Notes: generated from the sequence alone by a model not told the origin. Positions 36,367-46,397 are shown, counted from the first letter of the stretch. The stretch is DNA of 64,000 bases from an uncultured Bacteroidales bacterium (GCA_905235085.1 CAJOKD010000010.1:49900-113899); one strand, 5' to 3'. Program-made: numbers and translations.

Positions 36367-37275
36367 CTACTGGCGGAAGACAACTTCCGCCATCATACAA
36401 CGGGCTGAACCTCCGCCGATTGCCTCTATGCACGGAATATCGACAGGAATCACAGTGCCGAATTGACCAATCTCAGCCAGCTGTTCCTCGGTCAGGCTGT
36501 CTCTTGCCGCTTGAGACATAATCACGAAGCTCTCTCCGCGTATATTCTTCACTTCCAAGATATTCCCGGCAAAATGACACATCTGTCCATAGGAGATGCC
36601 AACCACGGTCTTGCCCGCTTCTGACAAACTGGTTTCCACTTCAGAGAGTTGTTCCGGAGAAAGGATTACATCCCTGCATAAAACAGCAAAGCTTTCACCG
36701 ACAGACATCACAACATTGGTGTGATACACGGGACTTCCACTCCTTTCGACGGCATCGAACACTACCGGACGGTATCCCATATTCCTGCAGAATTCTTTCA
36801 GAACCACCTCTGAGGTGCGAGGAGAGCGACAGGCGAAGGCCACCTTCGATTTCCTATCCAGGACCATACTTCCCGTCCCTTCCAGGAAGTCTCCTTTTTC
36901 TTCCCATCCGGACAGATCCAGGACTTTTTTTGTCCCTGCTGCGTCCATAATTGTCCTTATCACTTCCGGAGCACGTTCTTCACGGCGGTTAGGCGCCAGC
37001 ATAGGATAGAGCACCAGAGTTCCGTCTTCGTGTGTTGAAAACCAATTGTTTGGGAATATTGAGTCGCAGGTCTCAGGTTCCGGAGTGTCCTCTACGATAA
37101 TGACAGGTATGTCGTGTTCTTTGAGCGAACGTACCATACCGTCGAATTCCTCGAGAGCCGAAGCCTGTGGATCCCGTCCTTGTATAATATTCTGGAAATG
37201 GTTGCTGGCCGCGGTCTGAACATTGTAACCGAAACGTACAGGCCTGACCATCAGAAGTTTGGTAATTTGGTTCAT
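36367..37275 (-). CDS. ctlX: CtlX-type citrulline/arginine amidinohydrolase family protein
   Basis: 302 residues of the guanidino-group modifying (amidinotransferase) superfamily. The family features are FPNNWFSTHEDG, FLEGTGS with the catalytic Glu/Asp, HTNVVMSVG with the catalytic His, and the catalytic Cys293 in GGGSARCMMAE. The CtlX subgroup is linked to citrulline utilisation, releasing ammonia and ornithine-like products; the precise reaction here is inferred. It is 4 bases after hflX on the same strand, probably co-transcribed. Confidence 0.88.
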   Translation of the reverse strand: MNQITKLLMVRPVRFGYNVQTAASNHFQNIIQGRDPQASALEEFDGMVRSLKEHDIPVIIVEDTPEPETCDSIFPNNWFSTHEDGTLVLYPMLAPNRREERAPEVIRTIMDAAGTKKVLDLSGWEEKGDFLEGTGSMVLDRKSKVAFACRSPRTSEVVLKEFCRNMGYRPVVFDAVERSGSPVYHTNVVMSVGESFAVLCRDVILSPEQLSEVETSLSEAGKTVVGISYGQMCHFAGNILEVKNIRGESFVIMSQAARDSLTEEQLAEIGQFGTVIPVDIPCIEAIGGGSARCMMAEVVFRQ

Positions 37276-37279
37276 ATTG

Positions 37280-38467
37280 CTACCAGAGGAAATTGTTGAA
37301 AGGATAGCGCCCGGCGTGTATTTCCGCGACCATCTTGTAAATATCGTTCCTCAGCTTCTCTATATTGGTCTTGTTTATGGCCGACAAAAAGATGCAAGGA
37401 GTCTTTTCTTGGGCGATCCAACTGTTTTTCAGCTCTTCCAGGGTGAGGTTCTCCTTTCCCTTCGGAGTAAGCGAAAACTCATCATATTCCTCGTATGTAT
37501 ATGCATCTATCTTATTGAAAATCACATATACTGGCTTGTCGGCGGCACCGATGTCCCGGAGAGTCTGTTCCACCACCTCCATCTGCTCTTCGAACCCAGG
37601 ATGCGAGATGTCCACGACGTGAAGCAGGATGTCTGCCTCGCGGACTTCATCCAGGGTGCTCTTGAAAGCCTCCACCAGTTGCGTAGGCAACTTCCTGATG
37701 AAACCTACAGTGTCGCTCAGCAAGAAAGGAACATTCTCGATAACGACCTTCCTGACAGTAGTATCCAAGGTGGCGAACAGCTTGTTTTCTGCGAATACGT
37801 CCGATTTTGCCAGCAGGTTCATTATGGTGCTTTTCCCAACATTGGTGTAGCCCACCAGGGAAAGCCTTACCATCGACCCCCTGTTGCTCCTTTGGGTGGC
37901 CATCTGGCGGTCGACTTTCTTCAATTGCTCCTTAAGGAGGGAAATCCTGCTCTTGACGATACGCCGGTCGACCTCTATCTGGGTTTCACCCATACCGCCT
38001 CTGGTACCCATACCTCCCCTCTGCCTCTCAAGATGGGTCCACATTCCAGCCAGCCTTGGAAGCATATAATTATACCTTGCCAGCTCCACCTGCATCTTGG
38101 CATATGAAGTCTTGGCCCTTTGTGCGAATATTTCCAGGATAAGGCTGGTACGGTCGATTACGGAGCTGCATTTGATCACCTTTTCGATATTCCTTTGCTG
38201 CATTCCGGTAAGTTCATCATCGAATATGACATAAGAAATCTCGTTTTCTTCGCAGTAGGAGGCGATTTCTTCGAGTTTGCCGCTTCTTATATATGTAGCC
38301 TTCTCAGGCTTGTCGACCCTTTGTACGAACTTCCGGTCACCGGTAGCTCCGGCGGTCTCAGCAAGGAATTCCAACTCGTCAAGGTATTCATACACCTTGC
38401 GTTCGTCATCATTCTGCTTGATGATACCGACGAAAACGGCCTTTTCGGATTTTATATTATCTGCCAT
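37280..38467 (-). CDS. hflX: Ribosome-associated GTPase HflX
   Basis: 395 residues. It splits or rescues stalled ribosomes. The N-terminal HflX domain precedes a Gly-rich linker (RGGMGTRGGMGETQIEVDRR) with the conserved GETQ. The G domain follows: G1 VGYTNVGKSTIMN, G2/G3 FLLSDTVGFIRKLPTQLVEA and G4 NKID. Its ATG is 7 bases beyond a hairpin that terminates the upstream tonB gene. Confidence 0.95.
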   Translation of the reverse strand: MADNIKSEKAVFVGIIKQNDDERKVYEYLDELEFLAETAGATGDRKFVQRVDKPEKATYIRSGKLEEIASYCEENEISYVIFDDELTGMQQRNIEKVIKCSSVIDRTSLILEIFAQRAKTSYAKMQVELARYNYMLPRLAGMWTHLERQRGGMGTRGGMGETQIEVDRRIVKSRISLLKEQLKKVDRQMATQRSNRGSMVRLSLVGYTNVGKSTIMNLLAKSDVFAENKLFATLDTTVRKVVIENVPFLLSDTVGFIRKLPTQLVEAFKSTLDEVREADILLHVVDISHPGFEEQMEVVEQTLRDIGAADKPVYVIFNKIDAYTYEEYDEFSLTPKGKENLTLEELKNSWIAQEKTPCIFLSAINKTNIEKLRNDIYKMVAEIHAGRYPFNNFLW

Positions 38468-38476
38468 TTTCAGTAA

Positions 38477-38506
38477 AAAAGGCCATCCGGTTGGGGACGG
38501 CCTTTT
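38477..38506 (-). terminator. Bidirectional-type terminator between tonB and hflX
   Basis: A 12-bp stem (AAAAGGCCATCC / GGACGGCCTTTT, one G-U pair) with a 6-base loop lies 20 bases past the tonB stop. T-runs on both sides would allow termination in either direction, but only the minus strand has a gene to end here. It lies just 10 bases upstream of the hflX start. Confidence 0.8.
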
Positions 38507-38525
38507 CGTTTTTTTTAAATTGGTT

Positions 38526-39215
38526 CTATCTAAGCTGGAAGATAACAGGGAATGTGTATGTTACCTTCACTGCGCGGTCACGCTGCTTTCCTGGCTTCCA
38601 TTTCGGGGAACTTTGGACAACTCTGACTGCCTCCTTGTCGAGAGAAGAATCGACACCTCTGAGAACCTTCACGTTGGTGACAGAACCGTCCTTTTCAACC
38701 GTGAACTGAAGGGTTACACGGCCCTGGACACCGTTCTCCTTGGCAATCTCAGGATAAACGAGCTTCGAGTTGACCCACTTTGAGAATTCGTTGGCATCTC
38801 CGCCGTTGAAAGAAGGTTTCTCTTCCACAAGCTGGAAAGGAATAGCCTCTTCTTCAACTACTTCCTCTTTAACCTCTTCGACATAGTCCATAATCTCGAC
38901 ACCGAGGTTGGCATCGTCCTCAAGGCTCATGAAGTTATCCTCGACCTTGATGTCATCCTCGACGATGTCGATCTGGTCTGACAGGACCGGGACCTGCGGG
39001 GCCTCTGGTGGCGGAGGAGGAGTCTCCTGGGTAATAGGAACCATATCCTCTACTTCAACGACCTCTGCGTCGCTACCCAGATCGGCAAGTTTCTTTTCCC
39101 TTGTTCCGTAGGAGAATGCTCCCCAGACAAGCAGAAGGGCAAGTACTAATCCGATCTCAGTGAAGAGCAGCCTTCTGTTCTCAAGATTGGCTTTTTCGGT
39201 TTTCTTTACTTCCAT
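38526..39215 (-). CDS. tonB: TonB-type energy transducer
   Basis: 229 residues. One N-terminal membrane segment (about 18-36, LLFTEIGLVLALLLVWGAFS), a Pro/Glu-rich periplasmic linker (TPPPPPEAPQVPVL then many acidic residues), and a C-terminal TonB domain with YPEIAKENGVQGRVTLQFTV, VLRGVDSSLDKEAVRVV and SPKWKPGKQRDRAVKVTYTF. It transmits proton-motive energy to outer-membrane receptors. No ExbB or ExbD gene is adjacent. A TACCTTTG box on the minus strand (39258-39265) fits as its promoter. Confidence 0.93.
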   Translation of the reverse strand: MEVKKTEKANLENRRLLFTEIGLVLALLLVWGAFSYGTREKKLADLGSDAEVVEVEDMVPITQETPPPPPEAPQVPVLSDQIDIVEDDIKVEDNFMSLEDDANLGVEIMDYVEEVKEEVVEEEAIPFQLVEEKPSFNGGDANEFSKWVNSKLVYPEIAKENGVQGRVTLQFTVEKDGSVTNVKVLRGVDSSLDKEAVRVVQSSPKWKPGKQRDRAVKVTYTFPVIFQLR

Positions 39216-39257
39216 ATTCTGTGGTTTATTAACAATTCAATAGTATATATAGGCTAC

Positions 39258-39265
39258 CAAAGGTA
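39258..39265 (-). promoter_or_regulatory. Probable -7 box of tonB
   Basis: Minus-strand TACCTTTG is a full match to TAnnTTTG, 43 bases upstream of the tonB ATG. Confidence 0.45.
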
Positions 39266-39307
39266 TAAATAATAATTTTGATTTCAAATTTTTTGGATTA
39301 TTAGTTG

Positions 39308-39315
39308 TAGATTTG
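39308..39315 (+). promoter_or_regulatory. Probable -7 box of ybeY-mnmG
   Basis: TAGATTTG fits TAnnTTTG, 17 bases before the ybeY ATG. No good -33 element at the usual spacing. Confidence 0.4.
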
Positions 39316-39331
39316 TGTCAAATTCACTGCT

Positions 39332-39754
39332 ATGGTAAGGTATTTCTGCGAGGACATAAAGTTCGAATTCAAGAACAAGCAACTCAACAACAGGTGGCTG
39401 AAGATGGTGGCCGGGAGCGAAGTCAAGACCCTGGGAGACGTTTCCATCATCTTCTGTTCGGACAATTATATCCTCGATGTGAATATGAGGTATCTCCAGC
39501 ACGATTACTTCACGGATATAATTACATTCGATTACTGCGAGGGTAAGACCCTCTCCGGAGACCTTTTCATCAGTATCGACACCGTAAGGGAAAATGCCGC
39601 CGAATATGGAGCCACGTTCGAAGAAGAACTTAACAGGGTCATAGTCCACGGTCTGCTGCACCTTATAGGATATGACGACCGGACTCCCGAAGAAGCACAG
39701 GAAATACATAGGAAGGAAGACTATTACCTTTCGCTGAGGGAGTCTCTCATCTAG
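39332..39754 (+). CDS. ybeY: Endoribonuclease YbeY (16S rRNA maturation)
   Basis: 140 residues, the normal short Bacteroidota form. It is a zinc-dependent single-strand RNase for 16S rRNA 3' maturation and ribosome quality control. The metal motif is [12 protein letters not shown]: His106, His110 and, where many bacteria have the third His, Asp116. An Asp at this place is, as far as I recall, usual for this phylum. An earlier segment [14 protein letters not shown] matches the family. mnmG follows 8 bases later. Confidence 0.92.
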   Translation: MVRYFCEDIKFEFKNKQLNNRWLKMVAGSEVKTLGDVSIIFCSDNYILDVNMRYLQHDYFTDIITFDYCEGKTLSGDLFISIDTVRENAAEYGATFEEELNRVIVHGLLHLIGYDDRTPEEAQEIHRKEDYYLSLRESLI

Positions 39755-39762
39755 GATTGCCG

Positions 39763-41628
39763 ATGATACAGAATGAATATGATATCATTGTAGTCGGAGG
39801 AGGTCACGCAGGATGTGAAGCCGCCGTCGCCGCTGCGAATATGGGCTGCTCCGTCTTGCTTGTCAACGCCGACTTGAGGAGTTTCGCGAGGATGTCTTGC
39901 AACCCGGCGGTCGGTGGAATAGCGAAGGGACAGATCGTTCGGGAGATCGACGCCCTTGGCGGAATGATGGGATTGGTGACAGATGCATCGACCCTCCAAT
40001 TCAGGATGCTCAACCGCTCCAAGGGTCCGGCAATGTGGAGCCCGAGGGCTCAATGCGACAAACAGGAATTTTCCGAGCGATGGAAGAATATTCTCCTAAC
40101 TCATTGTAATATAGATATTTACGCAGATTTTACAACATCTTTTCTCTTTGAGAATTCAAAAATCTGCGGAGTCCGGACGAATACCGGGGCAATTTTTAAA
40201 TCTCAAGCCGTTGTTTTGGCGGCCGGAACCTTCCTTAACGGCAAGCTTTTCATCGGACTCACCTCTTTCGAAGGTGGCCGGATCGGAGAACTCTCTTCGC
40301 ACGGACTGACAGAACAATTGGTCTCCGTGGGTTTGACGACCGGGAGGATGAAGACGGGAACTCCCCCGAGGATCGACATCAATTCGATCGACACCTCCAG
40401 ATTGCTCGAGCAAATCGGAGACGAAGATCCGGAGAGATTTTCCTTCCTCGACGTACCTTCTTCTGTCCAGGCGTCCGGAAGTCAGATGCCGTGTTATATC
40501 CTTCATACCAACACCAAGGTTCACGACATCCTCCGGTCTGGTTTTGACGAATCCCCTCTCATTTCCGGAAAGATTACTGGCAAGGGGCCCAGGTATTGCC
40601 CGAGCATTGAGGATAAACTAAGAGTATTCCAGGACAAGGATTCACATCAACTTTTCCTTGAGCCGGAAGGCAAGAATACTACCGAATACTACCTTCAAGG
40701 CTTCTCTTCTTCGCTTCCTCTCAAAACACAGCTCGAAGCGCTTCATTCCATCGAAGGTCTTGAAAACGTCAAGATATTCAAACCGGCTTATGCGGTAGAA
40801 TATGACTATTTCGACCCGACTCAGCTGAAAGCAACTCTGGAGCTCAAGGATATTCCGAATCTTTATTTGGCAGGCCAGGTTAACGGCACTACCGGATACG
40901 AAGAGGCCGCAGCGCAAGGTCTGATGGCCGGAATCAATGCAGCCTTGAAAATCAAGGGAAAAGACCCGTTTATCCTTCGCCGAGACGAGTCTTATATCGG
41001 TGTTCTGATAGATGATCTTGTTACTAAGGGCGTGGATGAGCCATACAGGATGTTTACATCCAGAGCAGAATACCGGATACTACTGCGACAGGATAATGCT
41101 GACTTCCGTCTTACCGAAAAGGCTTTCCAGATAGGTCTTGCCAGCGACGAGAGGTACAAGCTTATGTCTGAAAAGAGGGTTCAGGCAGAAGAATTGAACG
41201 AACGCTGTTGGACAGAGAACCTTCGTGCAGATGCTGTAAACGGTTATTTGGAATCCTGTGGTTCTGCTATTCTTTCCGAATCTAAGAAGATTGCAGACCT
41301 GGCGGCAAGACCAGAAGTGAAGCTGGAAGAGCTTATGAAATTTGTTCCACGTGGAACAATTTATTCAAATACCGTTATTTCTTCAGTTGAGACAGAAATT
41401 AAATACAAGGGTTATATAGAGCGCGAAAAAGATATGGCCGAGAAGATAGCCCGACTCGAAAACCTCAATATTCCAGAAGGATTCGACTTTGACAAGGTTT
41501 CCGGACTCACTATTGAATGTCGTCAGAAGCTCAAGCGCTATAATCCACGAACGATAGCTCAAGCTTCCCGTATTTCCGGCGTATCGCCGGCGGACCTCTC
41601 TGTTTTGTTGGTTTATTTCGGCCGGTAA
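39763..41628 (+). CDS. mnmG: tRNA uridine-5-carboxymethylaminomethyl modification enzyme MnmG (GidA)
   Basis: 621 residues from the ATG at 39763 (a TTG lies 6 bases upstream). With MnmE it installs cmnm5U at wobble U34. The FAD-binding [19 protein letters not shown] is at the N terminus, then [20 protein letters not shown] and [19 protein letters not shown], and the C-terminal helical domain ends with [20 protein letters not shown]. Its stop abuts the stop of the convergent sufT gene (41628/41629). Confidence 0.97.
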   Translation: MIQNEYDIIVVGGGHAGCEAAVAAANMGCSVLLVNADLRSFARMSCNPAVGGIAKGQIVREIDALGGMMGLVTDASTLQFRMLNRSKGPAMWSPRAQCDKQEFSERWKNILLTHCNIDIYADFTTSFLFENSKICGVRTNTGAIFKSQAVVLAAGTFLNGKLFIGLTSFEGGRIGELSSHGLTEQLVSVGLTTGRMKTGTPPRIDINSIDTSRLLEQIGDEDPERFSFLDVPSSVQASGSQMPCYILHTNTKVHDILRSGFDESPLISGKITGKGPRYCPSIEDKLRVFQDKDSHQLFLEPEGKNTTEYYLQGFSSSLPLKTQLEALHSIEGLENVKIFKPAYAVEYDYFDPTQLKATLELKDIPNLYLAGQVNGTTGYEEAAAQGLMAGINAALKIKGKDPFILRRDESYIGVLIDDLVTKGVDEPYRMFTSRAEYRILLRQDNADFRLTEKAFQIGLASDERYKLMSEKRVQAEELNERCWTENLRADAVNGYLESCGSAILSESKKIADLAARPEVKLEELMKFVPRGTIYSNTVISSVETEIKYKGYIEREKDMAEKIARLENLNIPEGFDFDKVSGLTIECRQKLKRYNPRTIAQASRISGVSPADLSVLLVYFGR

Positions 41629-42009
41629 TCAGGCCTCTGGCTCCGTAGAAGCGAAATCTTCAAGCCCAAGTTCGATCTTAGCCTCTTCGCTCAGCATAGA
41701 CTGGTCCCAAGGCGGATCGAATGTAAGTTCTACATTGCAAGCCGTAATCCCGGGAACATCTGAGACATTTTTCTGAACTTCAGCAAGCACTTCGTCCGCC
41801 ATCGGACAGGTGGGAGCGGTGAACGTCATCTTTATGTAGGCCTCGTGCTTCTTGTTGATTATGAGCTCGTATATGAGTCCCAGGTCGTAGACATTGACGG
41901 GGATTTCCGGATCATAAACTTGTTTGATCGCCAGGACCACATTATCATATAAAGGTGCAAGTTCGATGGCGTCTTCTGCAGTCAGGATATCTTCGTTTTC
42001 TTTACTCAT
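41629..42009 (-). CDS. SufT-like MIP18/DUF59 iron-sulfur cluster assembly protein
   Basis: 126 residues of the DUF59/MIP18 (PaaD-like) family, which takes part in Fe-S cluster maturation. Signatures are QVYDPEIPVNVYDLGLIYEL, then FTAPTCPMADEV with the conserved Cys, and FDPPWDQSML. It ends the sufS-sufE-sufT run on the minus strand, 3 bases after sufE, so a cluster-transfer job is well supported by context. Confidence 0.9.
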   Translation of the reverse strand: MSKENEDILTAEDAIELAPLYDNVVLAIKQVYDPEIPVNVYDLGLIYELIINKKHEAYIKMTFTAPTCPMADEVLAEVQKNVSDVPGITACNVELTFDPPWDQSMLSEEAKIELGLEDFASTEPEA

Positions 42010-42012
42010 CTT

Positions 42013-42429
42013 TCAGTTGCAATTTTCCGCGGCCAGAGCCTTGATCGTTTCGATCATCGATACGAGTCCGTTCGCCCTTGTTGGTGAGAGATTCTCTTTC
42101 AGTCCGATTTCATTGATGAAGCCAAAATCGTCCCCCGCGACCTCTTCGGGTGTCCTTCCGGAATACACTCCGATCAGCAGGGAGATGATCCCCTTGGTGA
42201 TGATAGCGTCGCTGTCGGCCTTGAAGAACAGCTTGCCATCTTCCACTTTGCTGTTCAGCCAAACCCTTGATTGACAGCCTTTTATGAGCTTATCTTCGGT
42301 TTTTTCCTCTTCCGGGTATGAATCAAGATTCTTCCCGAGGTCGATCAGGTACTCGTATTTATCGAGCCACTCGTCATACATCGAGAAATCATCAATAACC
42401 GCCTGTTTGGCTTCTTCCAAAGAAATCAT
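42013..42429 (-). CDS. sufE: Cysteine desulfuration protein SufE
   Basis: 138 residues. It accepts persulfide sulphur from SufS. The acceptor Cys lies in LIKGCQSRVWL, and PEEVAGDDFGFINEIGL and LSPTRANGL are typical of the family. It begins 10 bases after the frame-restored end of sufS and 3 bases before sufT. The sufBCD genes are not in this window. Confidence 0.94.
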   Translation of the reverse strand: MISLEEAKQAVIDDFSMYDEWLDKYEYLIDLGKNLDSYPEEEKTEDKLIKGCQSRVWLNSKVEDGKLFFKADSDAIITKGIISLLIGVYSGRTPEEVAGDDFGFINEIGLKENLSPTRANGLVSMIETIKALAAENCN

Positions 42430-42439
42430 TTCATCAATA

Positions 42440-43647
42440 TTAAATCAGCATTCCAATTGCCCTTTCAAGGGACTTGACAAAATACTCCGCCTCTTCCAAG
42501 GTATTGTATGGAGCAAGGGACGCCCTCCGAATCTGTCCATCAGAGGTTCCGCGCACATCTGACCCGAACGGACGGCAACGCCCAATTTGTCCAGGATAAG
42601 GGCGAGATCCTCGTGATGGGCACCGTCAACACTGAACGAAAACAGGGATACTTTATCTTCTGTTCCACGTGGAACTCCATACAGATGCACCCTTGGATTG
42701 CTGGTCAAAGCATCGTACAAGAAATCGAATACGCGTTTACCATATTCTTGTATCTTCTTGTCTTGTAATGATTTAGTAAAAGAAATTGCAGGGATGAGCG
42801 TAGGTATGGAGTTGATGTTCTGAGTCCCGGCTTCGAATTTTTCAGGAAGCGGGGCGTAGGTTGTTCCGGAGAATTTGACGGTTGCAATCATCTCACCGCC
42901 GCCCTGGTACGGAACCATCTTTTCCAGCCATTCCTTCTTGCCATAAAGGACTCCTGTGCCGGTGGCCGCATATAGCTTATGTCCAGAAAAAGCAAAGAAA
43001 TCGCAATCCAGATCCCGGACATCCACACTATCGTGGACCACCCCCTGGGCGCCATCTACGAGTACTGGGCAACCTATTGAATGACAAATCTTTACAATCT
43101 CCTTAACAGGATTCTTTATGCCCAGGACGTTGGAAATCTGAGCCACTGCGACGAGCTTGGTCCTATCCGTCAGCAAAGATTTCAGGTCTTCCGTCTTCAG
43201 ATGGCCGTCATCGTCGACGCCCAGGACCTTCAGGACCGCACCATTCCTCTGGCAGAGCATCTGCCACGGAACGATGTTGGAGTGATGTTCCGCTTCCGTC
43301 ACGATGATTTCGTCTCCTTCAGAAACGAAGCTTTCTCCATAGGAAAAAGCAACCAAATTGATGGAAGCAGTTGTCCCTGAAGTGAATATGATTTCTTCCC
43401 TCGATGCTGCATTGATATATTCCTTGACGGCATCGCGCGTGCTCTCATATTCTTCCGTGGCATCTACTGCCAGCTTGTGTACGGCCCTGTGGATGTTGGC
43501 GTTGGAACCACGGACAAGAGTGTCCCACTTTTCCACGACGCATTCAGGCCTCTGGGAAGTGGCAGCATTGTCGAAATACACCAATGGCTTGCCGTGGACG
43601 CTCTGTGAGAGCGCCGGAAACATAGCCCTTATTCCATCGATGTCCAT
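42440..43647 (-). pseudogene. sufS: Cysteine desulfurase SufS, frameshifted near the 3' end
   Basis: PLP enzyme that takes sulphur from cysteine for Fe-S assembly. Start ATG at 43647 (TTG at 43683 is further out). The PLP Lys is in FSGHKLYAATGTG, about residue 223, and the catalytic Cys365 is in RSGQMCAEPLMDRFG. After that the frame runs into GRPLLHTIPWKRR and stops at 42445. The expected C terminus RASLAPYNTLEEAEYF is present in another frame, ending at TAA 42440-42442. Compared with the usual FGxxGTxRAS, about five residues are missing, equal to a 16-base deletion near 42526. It is either a real lesion or an assembly error. The catalytic core is intact. Confidence 0.85.
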
Positions 43648-43671
43648 ACAGCGTTGATTGCTTGTGAACTG

Positions 43672-43679
43672 CAAATTTA
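43672..43679 (-). promoter_or_regulatory. Probable -7 box of the suf operon
   Basis: Minus-strand TAAATTTG matches TAnnTTTG and lies 25 bases upstream of the sufS ATG at 43647. This also favours that ATG over the TTG further upstream. Confidence 0.45.
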
Positions 43680-43727
43680 ACAATTATTGCTAACTTTACG
43701 GAATAGATAAGACAAAGTGGACGCAAT

Positions 43728-44318
43728 ATGATAGACTACATCAAAGGTACCGTCGTGGAGCTGTCTCCAGCGGAACTCATCCTTGAAAACAACGGAATCG
43801 GCTACAGCATCCTAATATCCCTCCAAACCTATCAAGCCCTTGAGGGGAAGAAGGAGGCCACGGCCTACATCTTCCACTATCTCCGTGAAGATATGGAGGA
43901 ATACTACGGTTTCGCAACCAGGGACGAAAGGGAACTCTTTGAACTGCTGATCGGAGTTTCCGGCATAGGAGTGGCATCGGCCAGAATGATGTTGTCTTCC
44001 CTGTCTTCTGAAGAGATAAGGCAAGCCATTCTGTCTGAGGATGTTGCAAGGATCAAGAGCATCAAGGGAATCGGCGTCAAGAGCGCCCAGAGAATGATCA
44101 TCGAACTCAAAGACAAGATTGTCAAGGGCGAGGGTTCGCAGGCTGGCGAAATCTTCGGAGGCGCCGCCAGGAACGAGATCGTGGAAGAAGCATCCCGCGC
44201 CCTTGTGATGCTGGGATTCTCCAAGCCGGCCGTATCAAAGGCCGTCCAGGCCGTCCTGAAAGCCAACCCGTCAGCAAAGGTGGAGCAGGTTATCAAATCT
44301 GCTCTCCAGATGATGTAA
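43728..44318 (+). CDS. ruvA: Holliday junction branch-migration protein RuvA
   Basis: 196 residues. It forms the tetramer that binds the junction and loads RuvB (gene at 31462). The N-terminal OB fold begins MIDYIKGTVVELSPAELIL, with GIGYSILIS. Two helix-hairpin-helix motifs follow: LIGVSGIGVASARMML and IKGIGVKSAQRMIIEL. The C-terminal RuvB-binding domain has ALVMLGFSKPAVSKAVQAVL. It is divergent from sufS. Confidence 0.97.
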   Translation: MIDYIKGTVVELSPAELILENNGIGYSILISLQTYQALEGKKEATAYIFHYLREDMEEYYGFATRDERELFELLIGVSGIGVASARMMLSSLSSEEIRQAILSEDVARIKSIKGIGVKSAQRMIIELKDKIVKGEGSQAGEIFGGAARNEIVEEASRALVMLGFSKPAVSKAVQAVLKANPSAKVEQVIKSALQMM

Positions 44319-44332
44319 TTACAGGAATATCC

Positions 44333-46318
44333 TTATTTGATAATGGCCGCCCATCCTCCTCCGGGGGCCATTTTTATTCTGACCCTACCGTTCTCCGGGA
44401 AGTCTTCTTCTTCCTTCGAGTAATCCCGTGCGGCTTTGTCTGCATTTATTCCGTCGCGGAACACGGTCATCACGCTGGCGGAAGTAATGAATCCGAGTTC
44501 CAGGTCCATTTCCCTAGGCGTCCAGTTAGTGATGGCACCTACATACCATTTTTGACCCTTGCGGCGTGCGATGGCAACATATTCCCCGATTTCTCCGCAG
44601 ACCATTACCGTCTCGTCCCACGATGTAGGGACGGACGCAATGAATTCCGTGCACTCCTCTTCCGAGTAATAATTGGAAGGGGAGTCGCAAAGCATAGCCA
44701 GAGGGGCGTCCAGCACGATATATTCAGCCAGCTGACGGCACCGGGTTCCCTGGCTCATTGCTTCTGAATGTACAGGATGGAAGTTGCTCTGCGTTGCGTT
44801 GCGCATCGCTCCAGGGGTGTAATCCAAAGGACCAGCCGCCATCCTGATGAACGGAATCGTGCATTCGTGCACGACCTGGTCGGCGGTGTCCCACTTTAAA
44901 TGCTCCAGGCCCCTCACGCCCTCGTAATTCAGGACGTTCGGATATGTCCTCTGCAGTCCGGCCGGCTTCGAGGTTCCGTGGAAATCGATGAGCAAGTGAT
45001 ATTTGGCACCCATTGCGGCGGCTTTCTGCTGGAATTCGATCATCGGCTGGTCGTCGCGGTTCAAGAAATCCACCTTGAAACCTTTGATTCCCAGCATGGA
45101 ATAATGCCTGCAAGCCTCATTCATATCCTTGTTGAACGCCCAGTATCCGACCCACAGTATGATGCCCACGTTCTTCTTGGCGGCATAGTCGATAACTTCC
45201 TTGAGGTCGAGTTCCGGCACTACCTTGAACACGTCCGCCTCGCCTATTTCGGTCCAACCCTCATCGAGAATGATGTATTCGAGGCCGAACTTGGCGGCGA
45301 AGTCGATGTAATATTTGTAAGTCTCCGTGTTTATTCCGGACTCGAAATCAACACCGTAGATGTTCCAGCTGTTCCACCATTCCCAGGCGGCCTTCCCAGG
45401 CTTAACCCAGCTCCAGTCCGTGTCAGCGGCAGGCTCCGCGAGGCAATATACGAGATCCAGGTTCGCCAGCTGGGCAGCCTCGGGAACCACGGCAATCACC
45501 CTCCAGGGGAATTTCTGGCCCGGGGTTCCGCTTGCGATGTAATTGCCTCTTTCCTTGATTATTCCTTCCAGCATATTATGCCCGCCCTGGGCTTCCCTGG
45601 TAGGATAAGGAGCGAAATTACCCCTGACCGTCGTGGAACCGTCTCCGAGAAGGAACATTCCCGGATAATTCCTCAGGTCGGCCTCGGTGATAAGCACCTT
45701 CAAACCAGACGGGGCCTCAAATAAAGCCGGAAGATAGGCCAGCCTGTTGCGATTCCACCCGGACACGGGGACGTGGTTGTACAGGCTTTCAAAATCGTTG
45801 ACGTATTGGCTTTCAATGGTTTCTCCTTTTGAACCGGAATATCCTACATAGGAGTTCCAGTCGGCCGGGAAGGTGAATTCCGCGGTCTCATCCTTCACGG
45901 TGAACAGCCTCTTCGTGTTCGTCGTGAACCGGTAGGCGACACCTTTGTCATATGCCCGGAATATCAGGTTGAATTCCTTGAACTTGATTGTCAGCTCGTT
46001 GAAGTGGTCCTTCACTTTCGCCCTCTTGTAGGCGACGGCATCTATCGTCTTGTTGACTACCCTCTTGTTGAATCCGACCGGCTGGGCGGAGCCGCCGTAG
46101 ACCGTTCCGTCTTCAAGCGTCATCCCGATCTCGGAAGGGGAGATGACCACGCCGTTGTTATACAGGACGGAATAGTTGATCTTGCTTCCAGTGTTTATCT
46201 TTACGGTGATTCTTCCGTTAGGTGAAGACAGTGAATAACTCTTCGGATTTGCGCCAAGGCAGAGTCCTGCCGCCAGCAGAAGCGCCATCAAGGCAATAAA
46301 GCTTTTCCTGATATACAT
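44333..46318 (-). CDS. Glycoside hydrolase family 97 (alpha-galactosidase/alpha-glucosidase type)
   Basis: About 661 residues from the ATG at 46318. Signal peptide (MYIRKSFIALMALLLAAGLC) targets the periplasm. The N-terminal beta-sandwich (LSSPNGRITVKI onward), the TIM barrel with YIILDEGWTEIGEADVF, GIKGFKVDFLNRDDQPMIEF and HGTSKPAGLQRTYPNVLNYE, and a C-terminal beta domain fit GH97. The Asp in KVDFLNRDDQ suggests the retaining alpha-galactosidase-like subgroup rather than the inverting SusB-like enzymes, but this is an inference. A -7 box (TATTTTTG on the minus strand) is upstream. Confidence 0.9.
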   Translation of the reverse strand: MYIRKSFIALMALLLAAGLCLGANPKSYSLSSPNGRITVKINTGSKINYSVLYNNGVVISPSEIGMTLEDGTVYGGSAQPVGFNKRVVNKTIDAVAYKRAKVKDHFNELTIKFKEFNLIFRAYDKGVAYRFTTNTKRLFTVKDETAEFTFPADWNSYVGYSGSKGETIESQYVNDFESLYNHVPVSGWNRNRLAYLPALFEAPSGLKVLITEADLRNYPGMFLLGDGSTTVRGNFAPYPTREAQGGHNMLEGIIKERGNYIASGTPGQKFPWRVIAVVPEAAQLANLDLVYCLAEPAADTDWSWVKPGKAAWEWWNSWNIYGVDFESGINTETYKYYIDFAAKFGLEYIILDEGWTEIGEADVFKVVPELDLKEVIDYAAKKNVGIILWVGYWAFNKDMNEACRHYSMLGIKGFKVDFLNRDDQPMIEFQQKAAAMGAKYHLLIDFHGTSKPAGLQRTYPNVLNYEGVRGLEHLKWDTADQVVHECTIPFIRMAAGPLDYTPGAMRNATQSNFHPVHSEAMSQGTRCRQLAEYIVLDAPLAMLCDSPSNYYSEEECTEFIASVPTSWDETVMVCGEIGEYVAIARRKGQKWYVGAITNWTPREMDLELGFITSASVMTVFRDGINADKAARDYSKEEEDFPENGRVRIKMAPGGGWAAIIK

Positions 46319-46339
46319 ATTCTCAAACAGTTCTTTCCT

Positions 46340-46347
46340 CAAAAATA
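46340..46347 (-). promoter_or_regulatory. Probable -7 box of the GH97 gene
   Basis: Minus-strand TATTTTTG matches TAnnTTTG, 22 bases upstream of the start codon at 46318. Confidence 0.4.
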
Positions 46348-46397
46348 TCAAATATTTTCCGATTTTTTCCGTACATTGGAATGATTGTTCTACGAGA

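Noticed and set aside
39332..39754. Loss of the third zinc His in YbeY as a novelty
   Set aside because: His-x3-His-x5-Asp (His106, His110, Asp116) matches, as far as I recall, the usual form in this phylum and is therefore lineage-typical.
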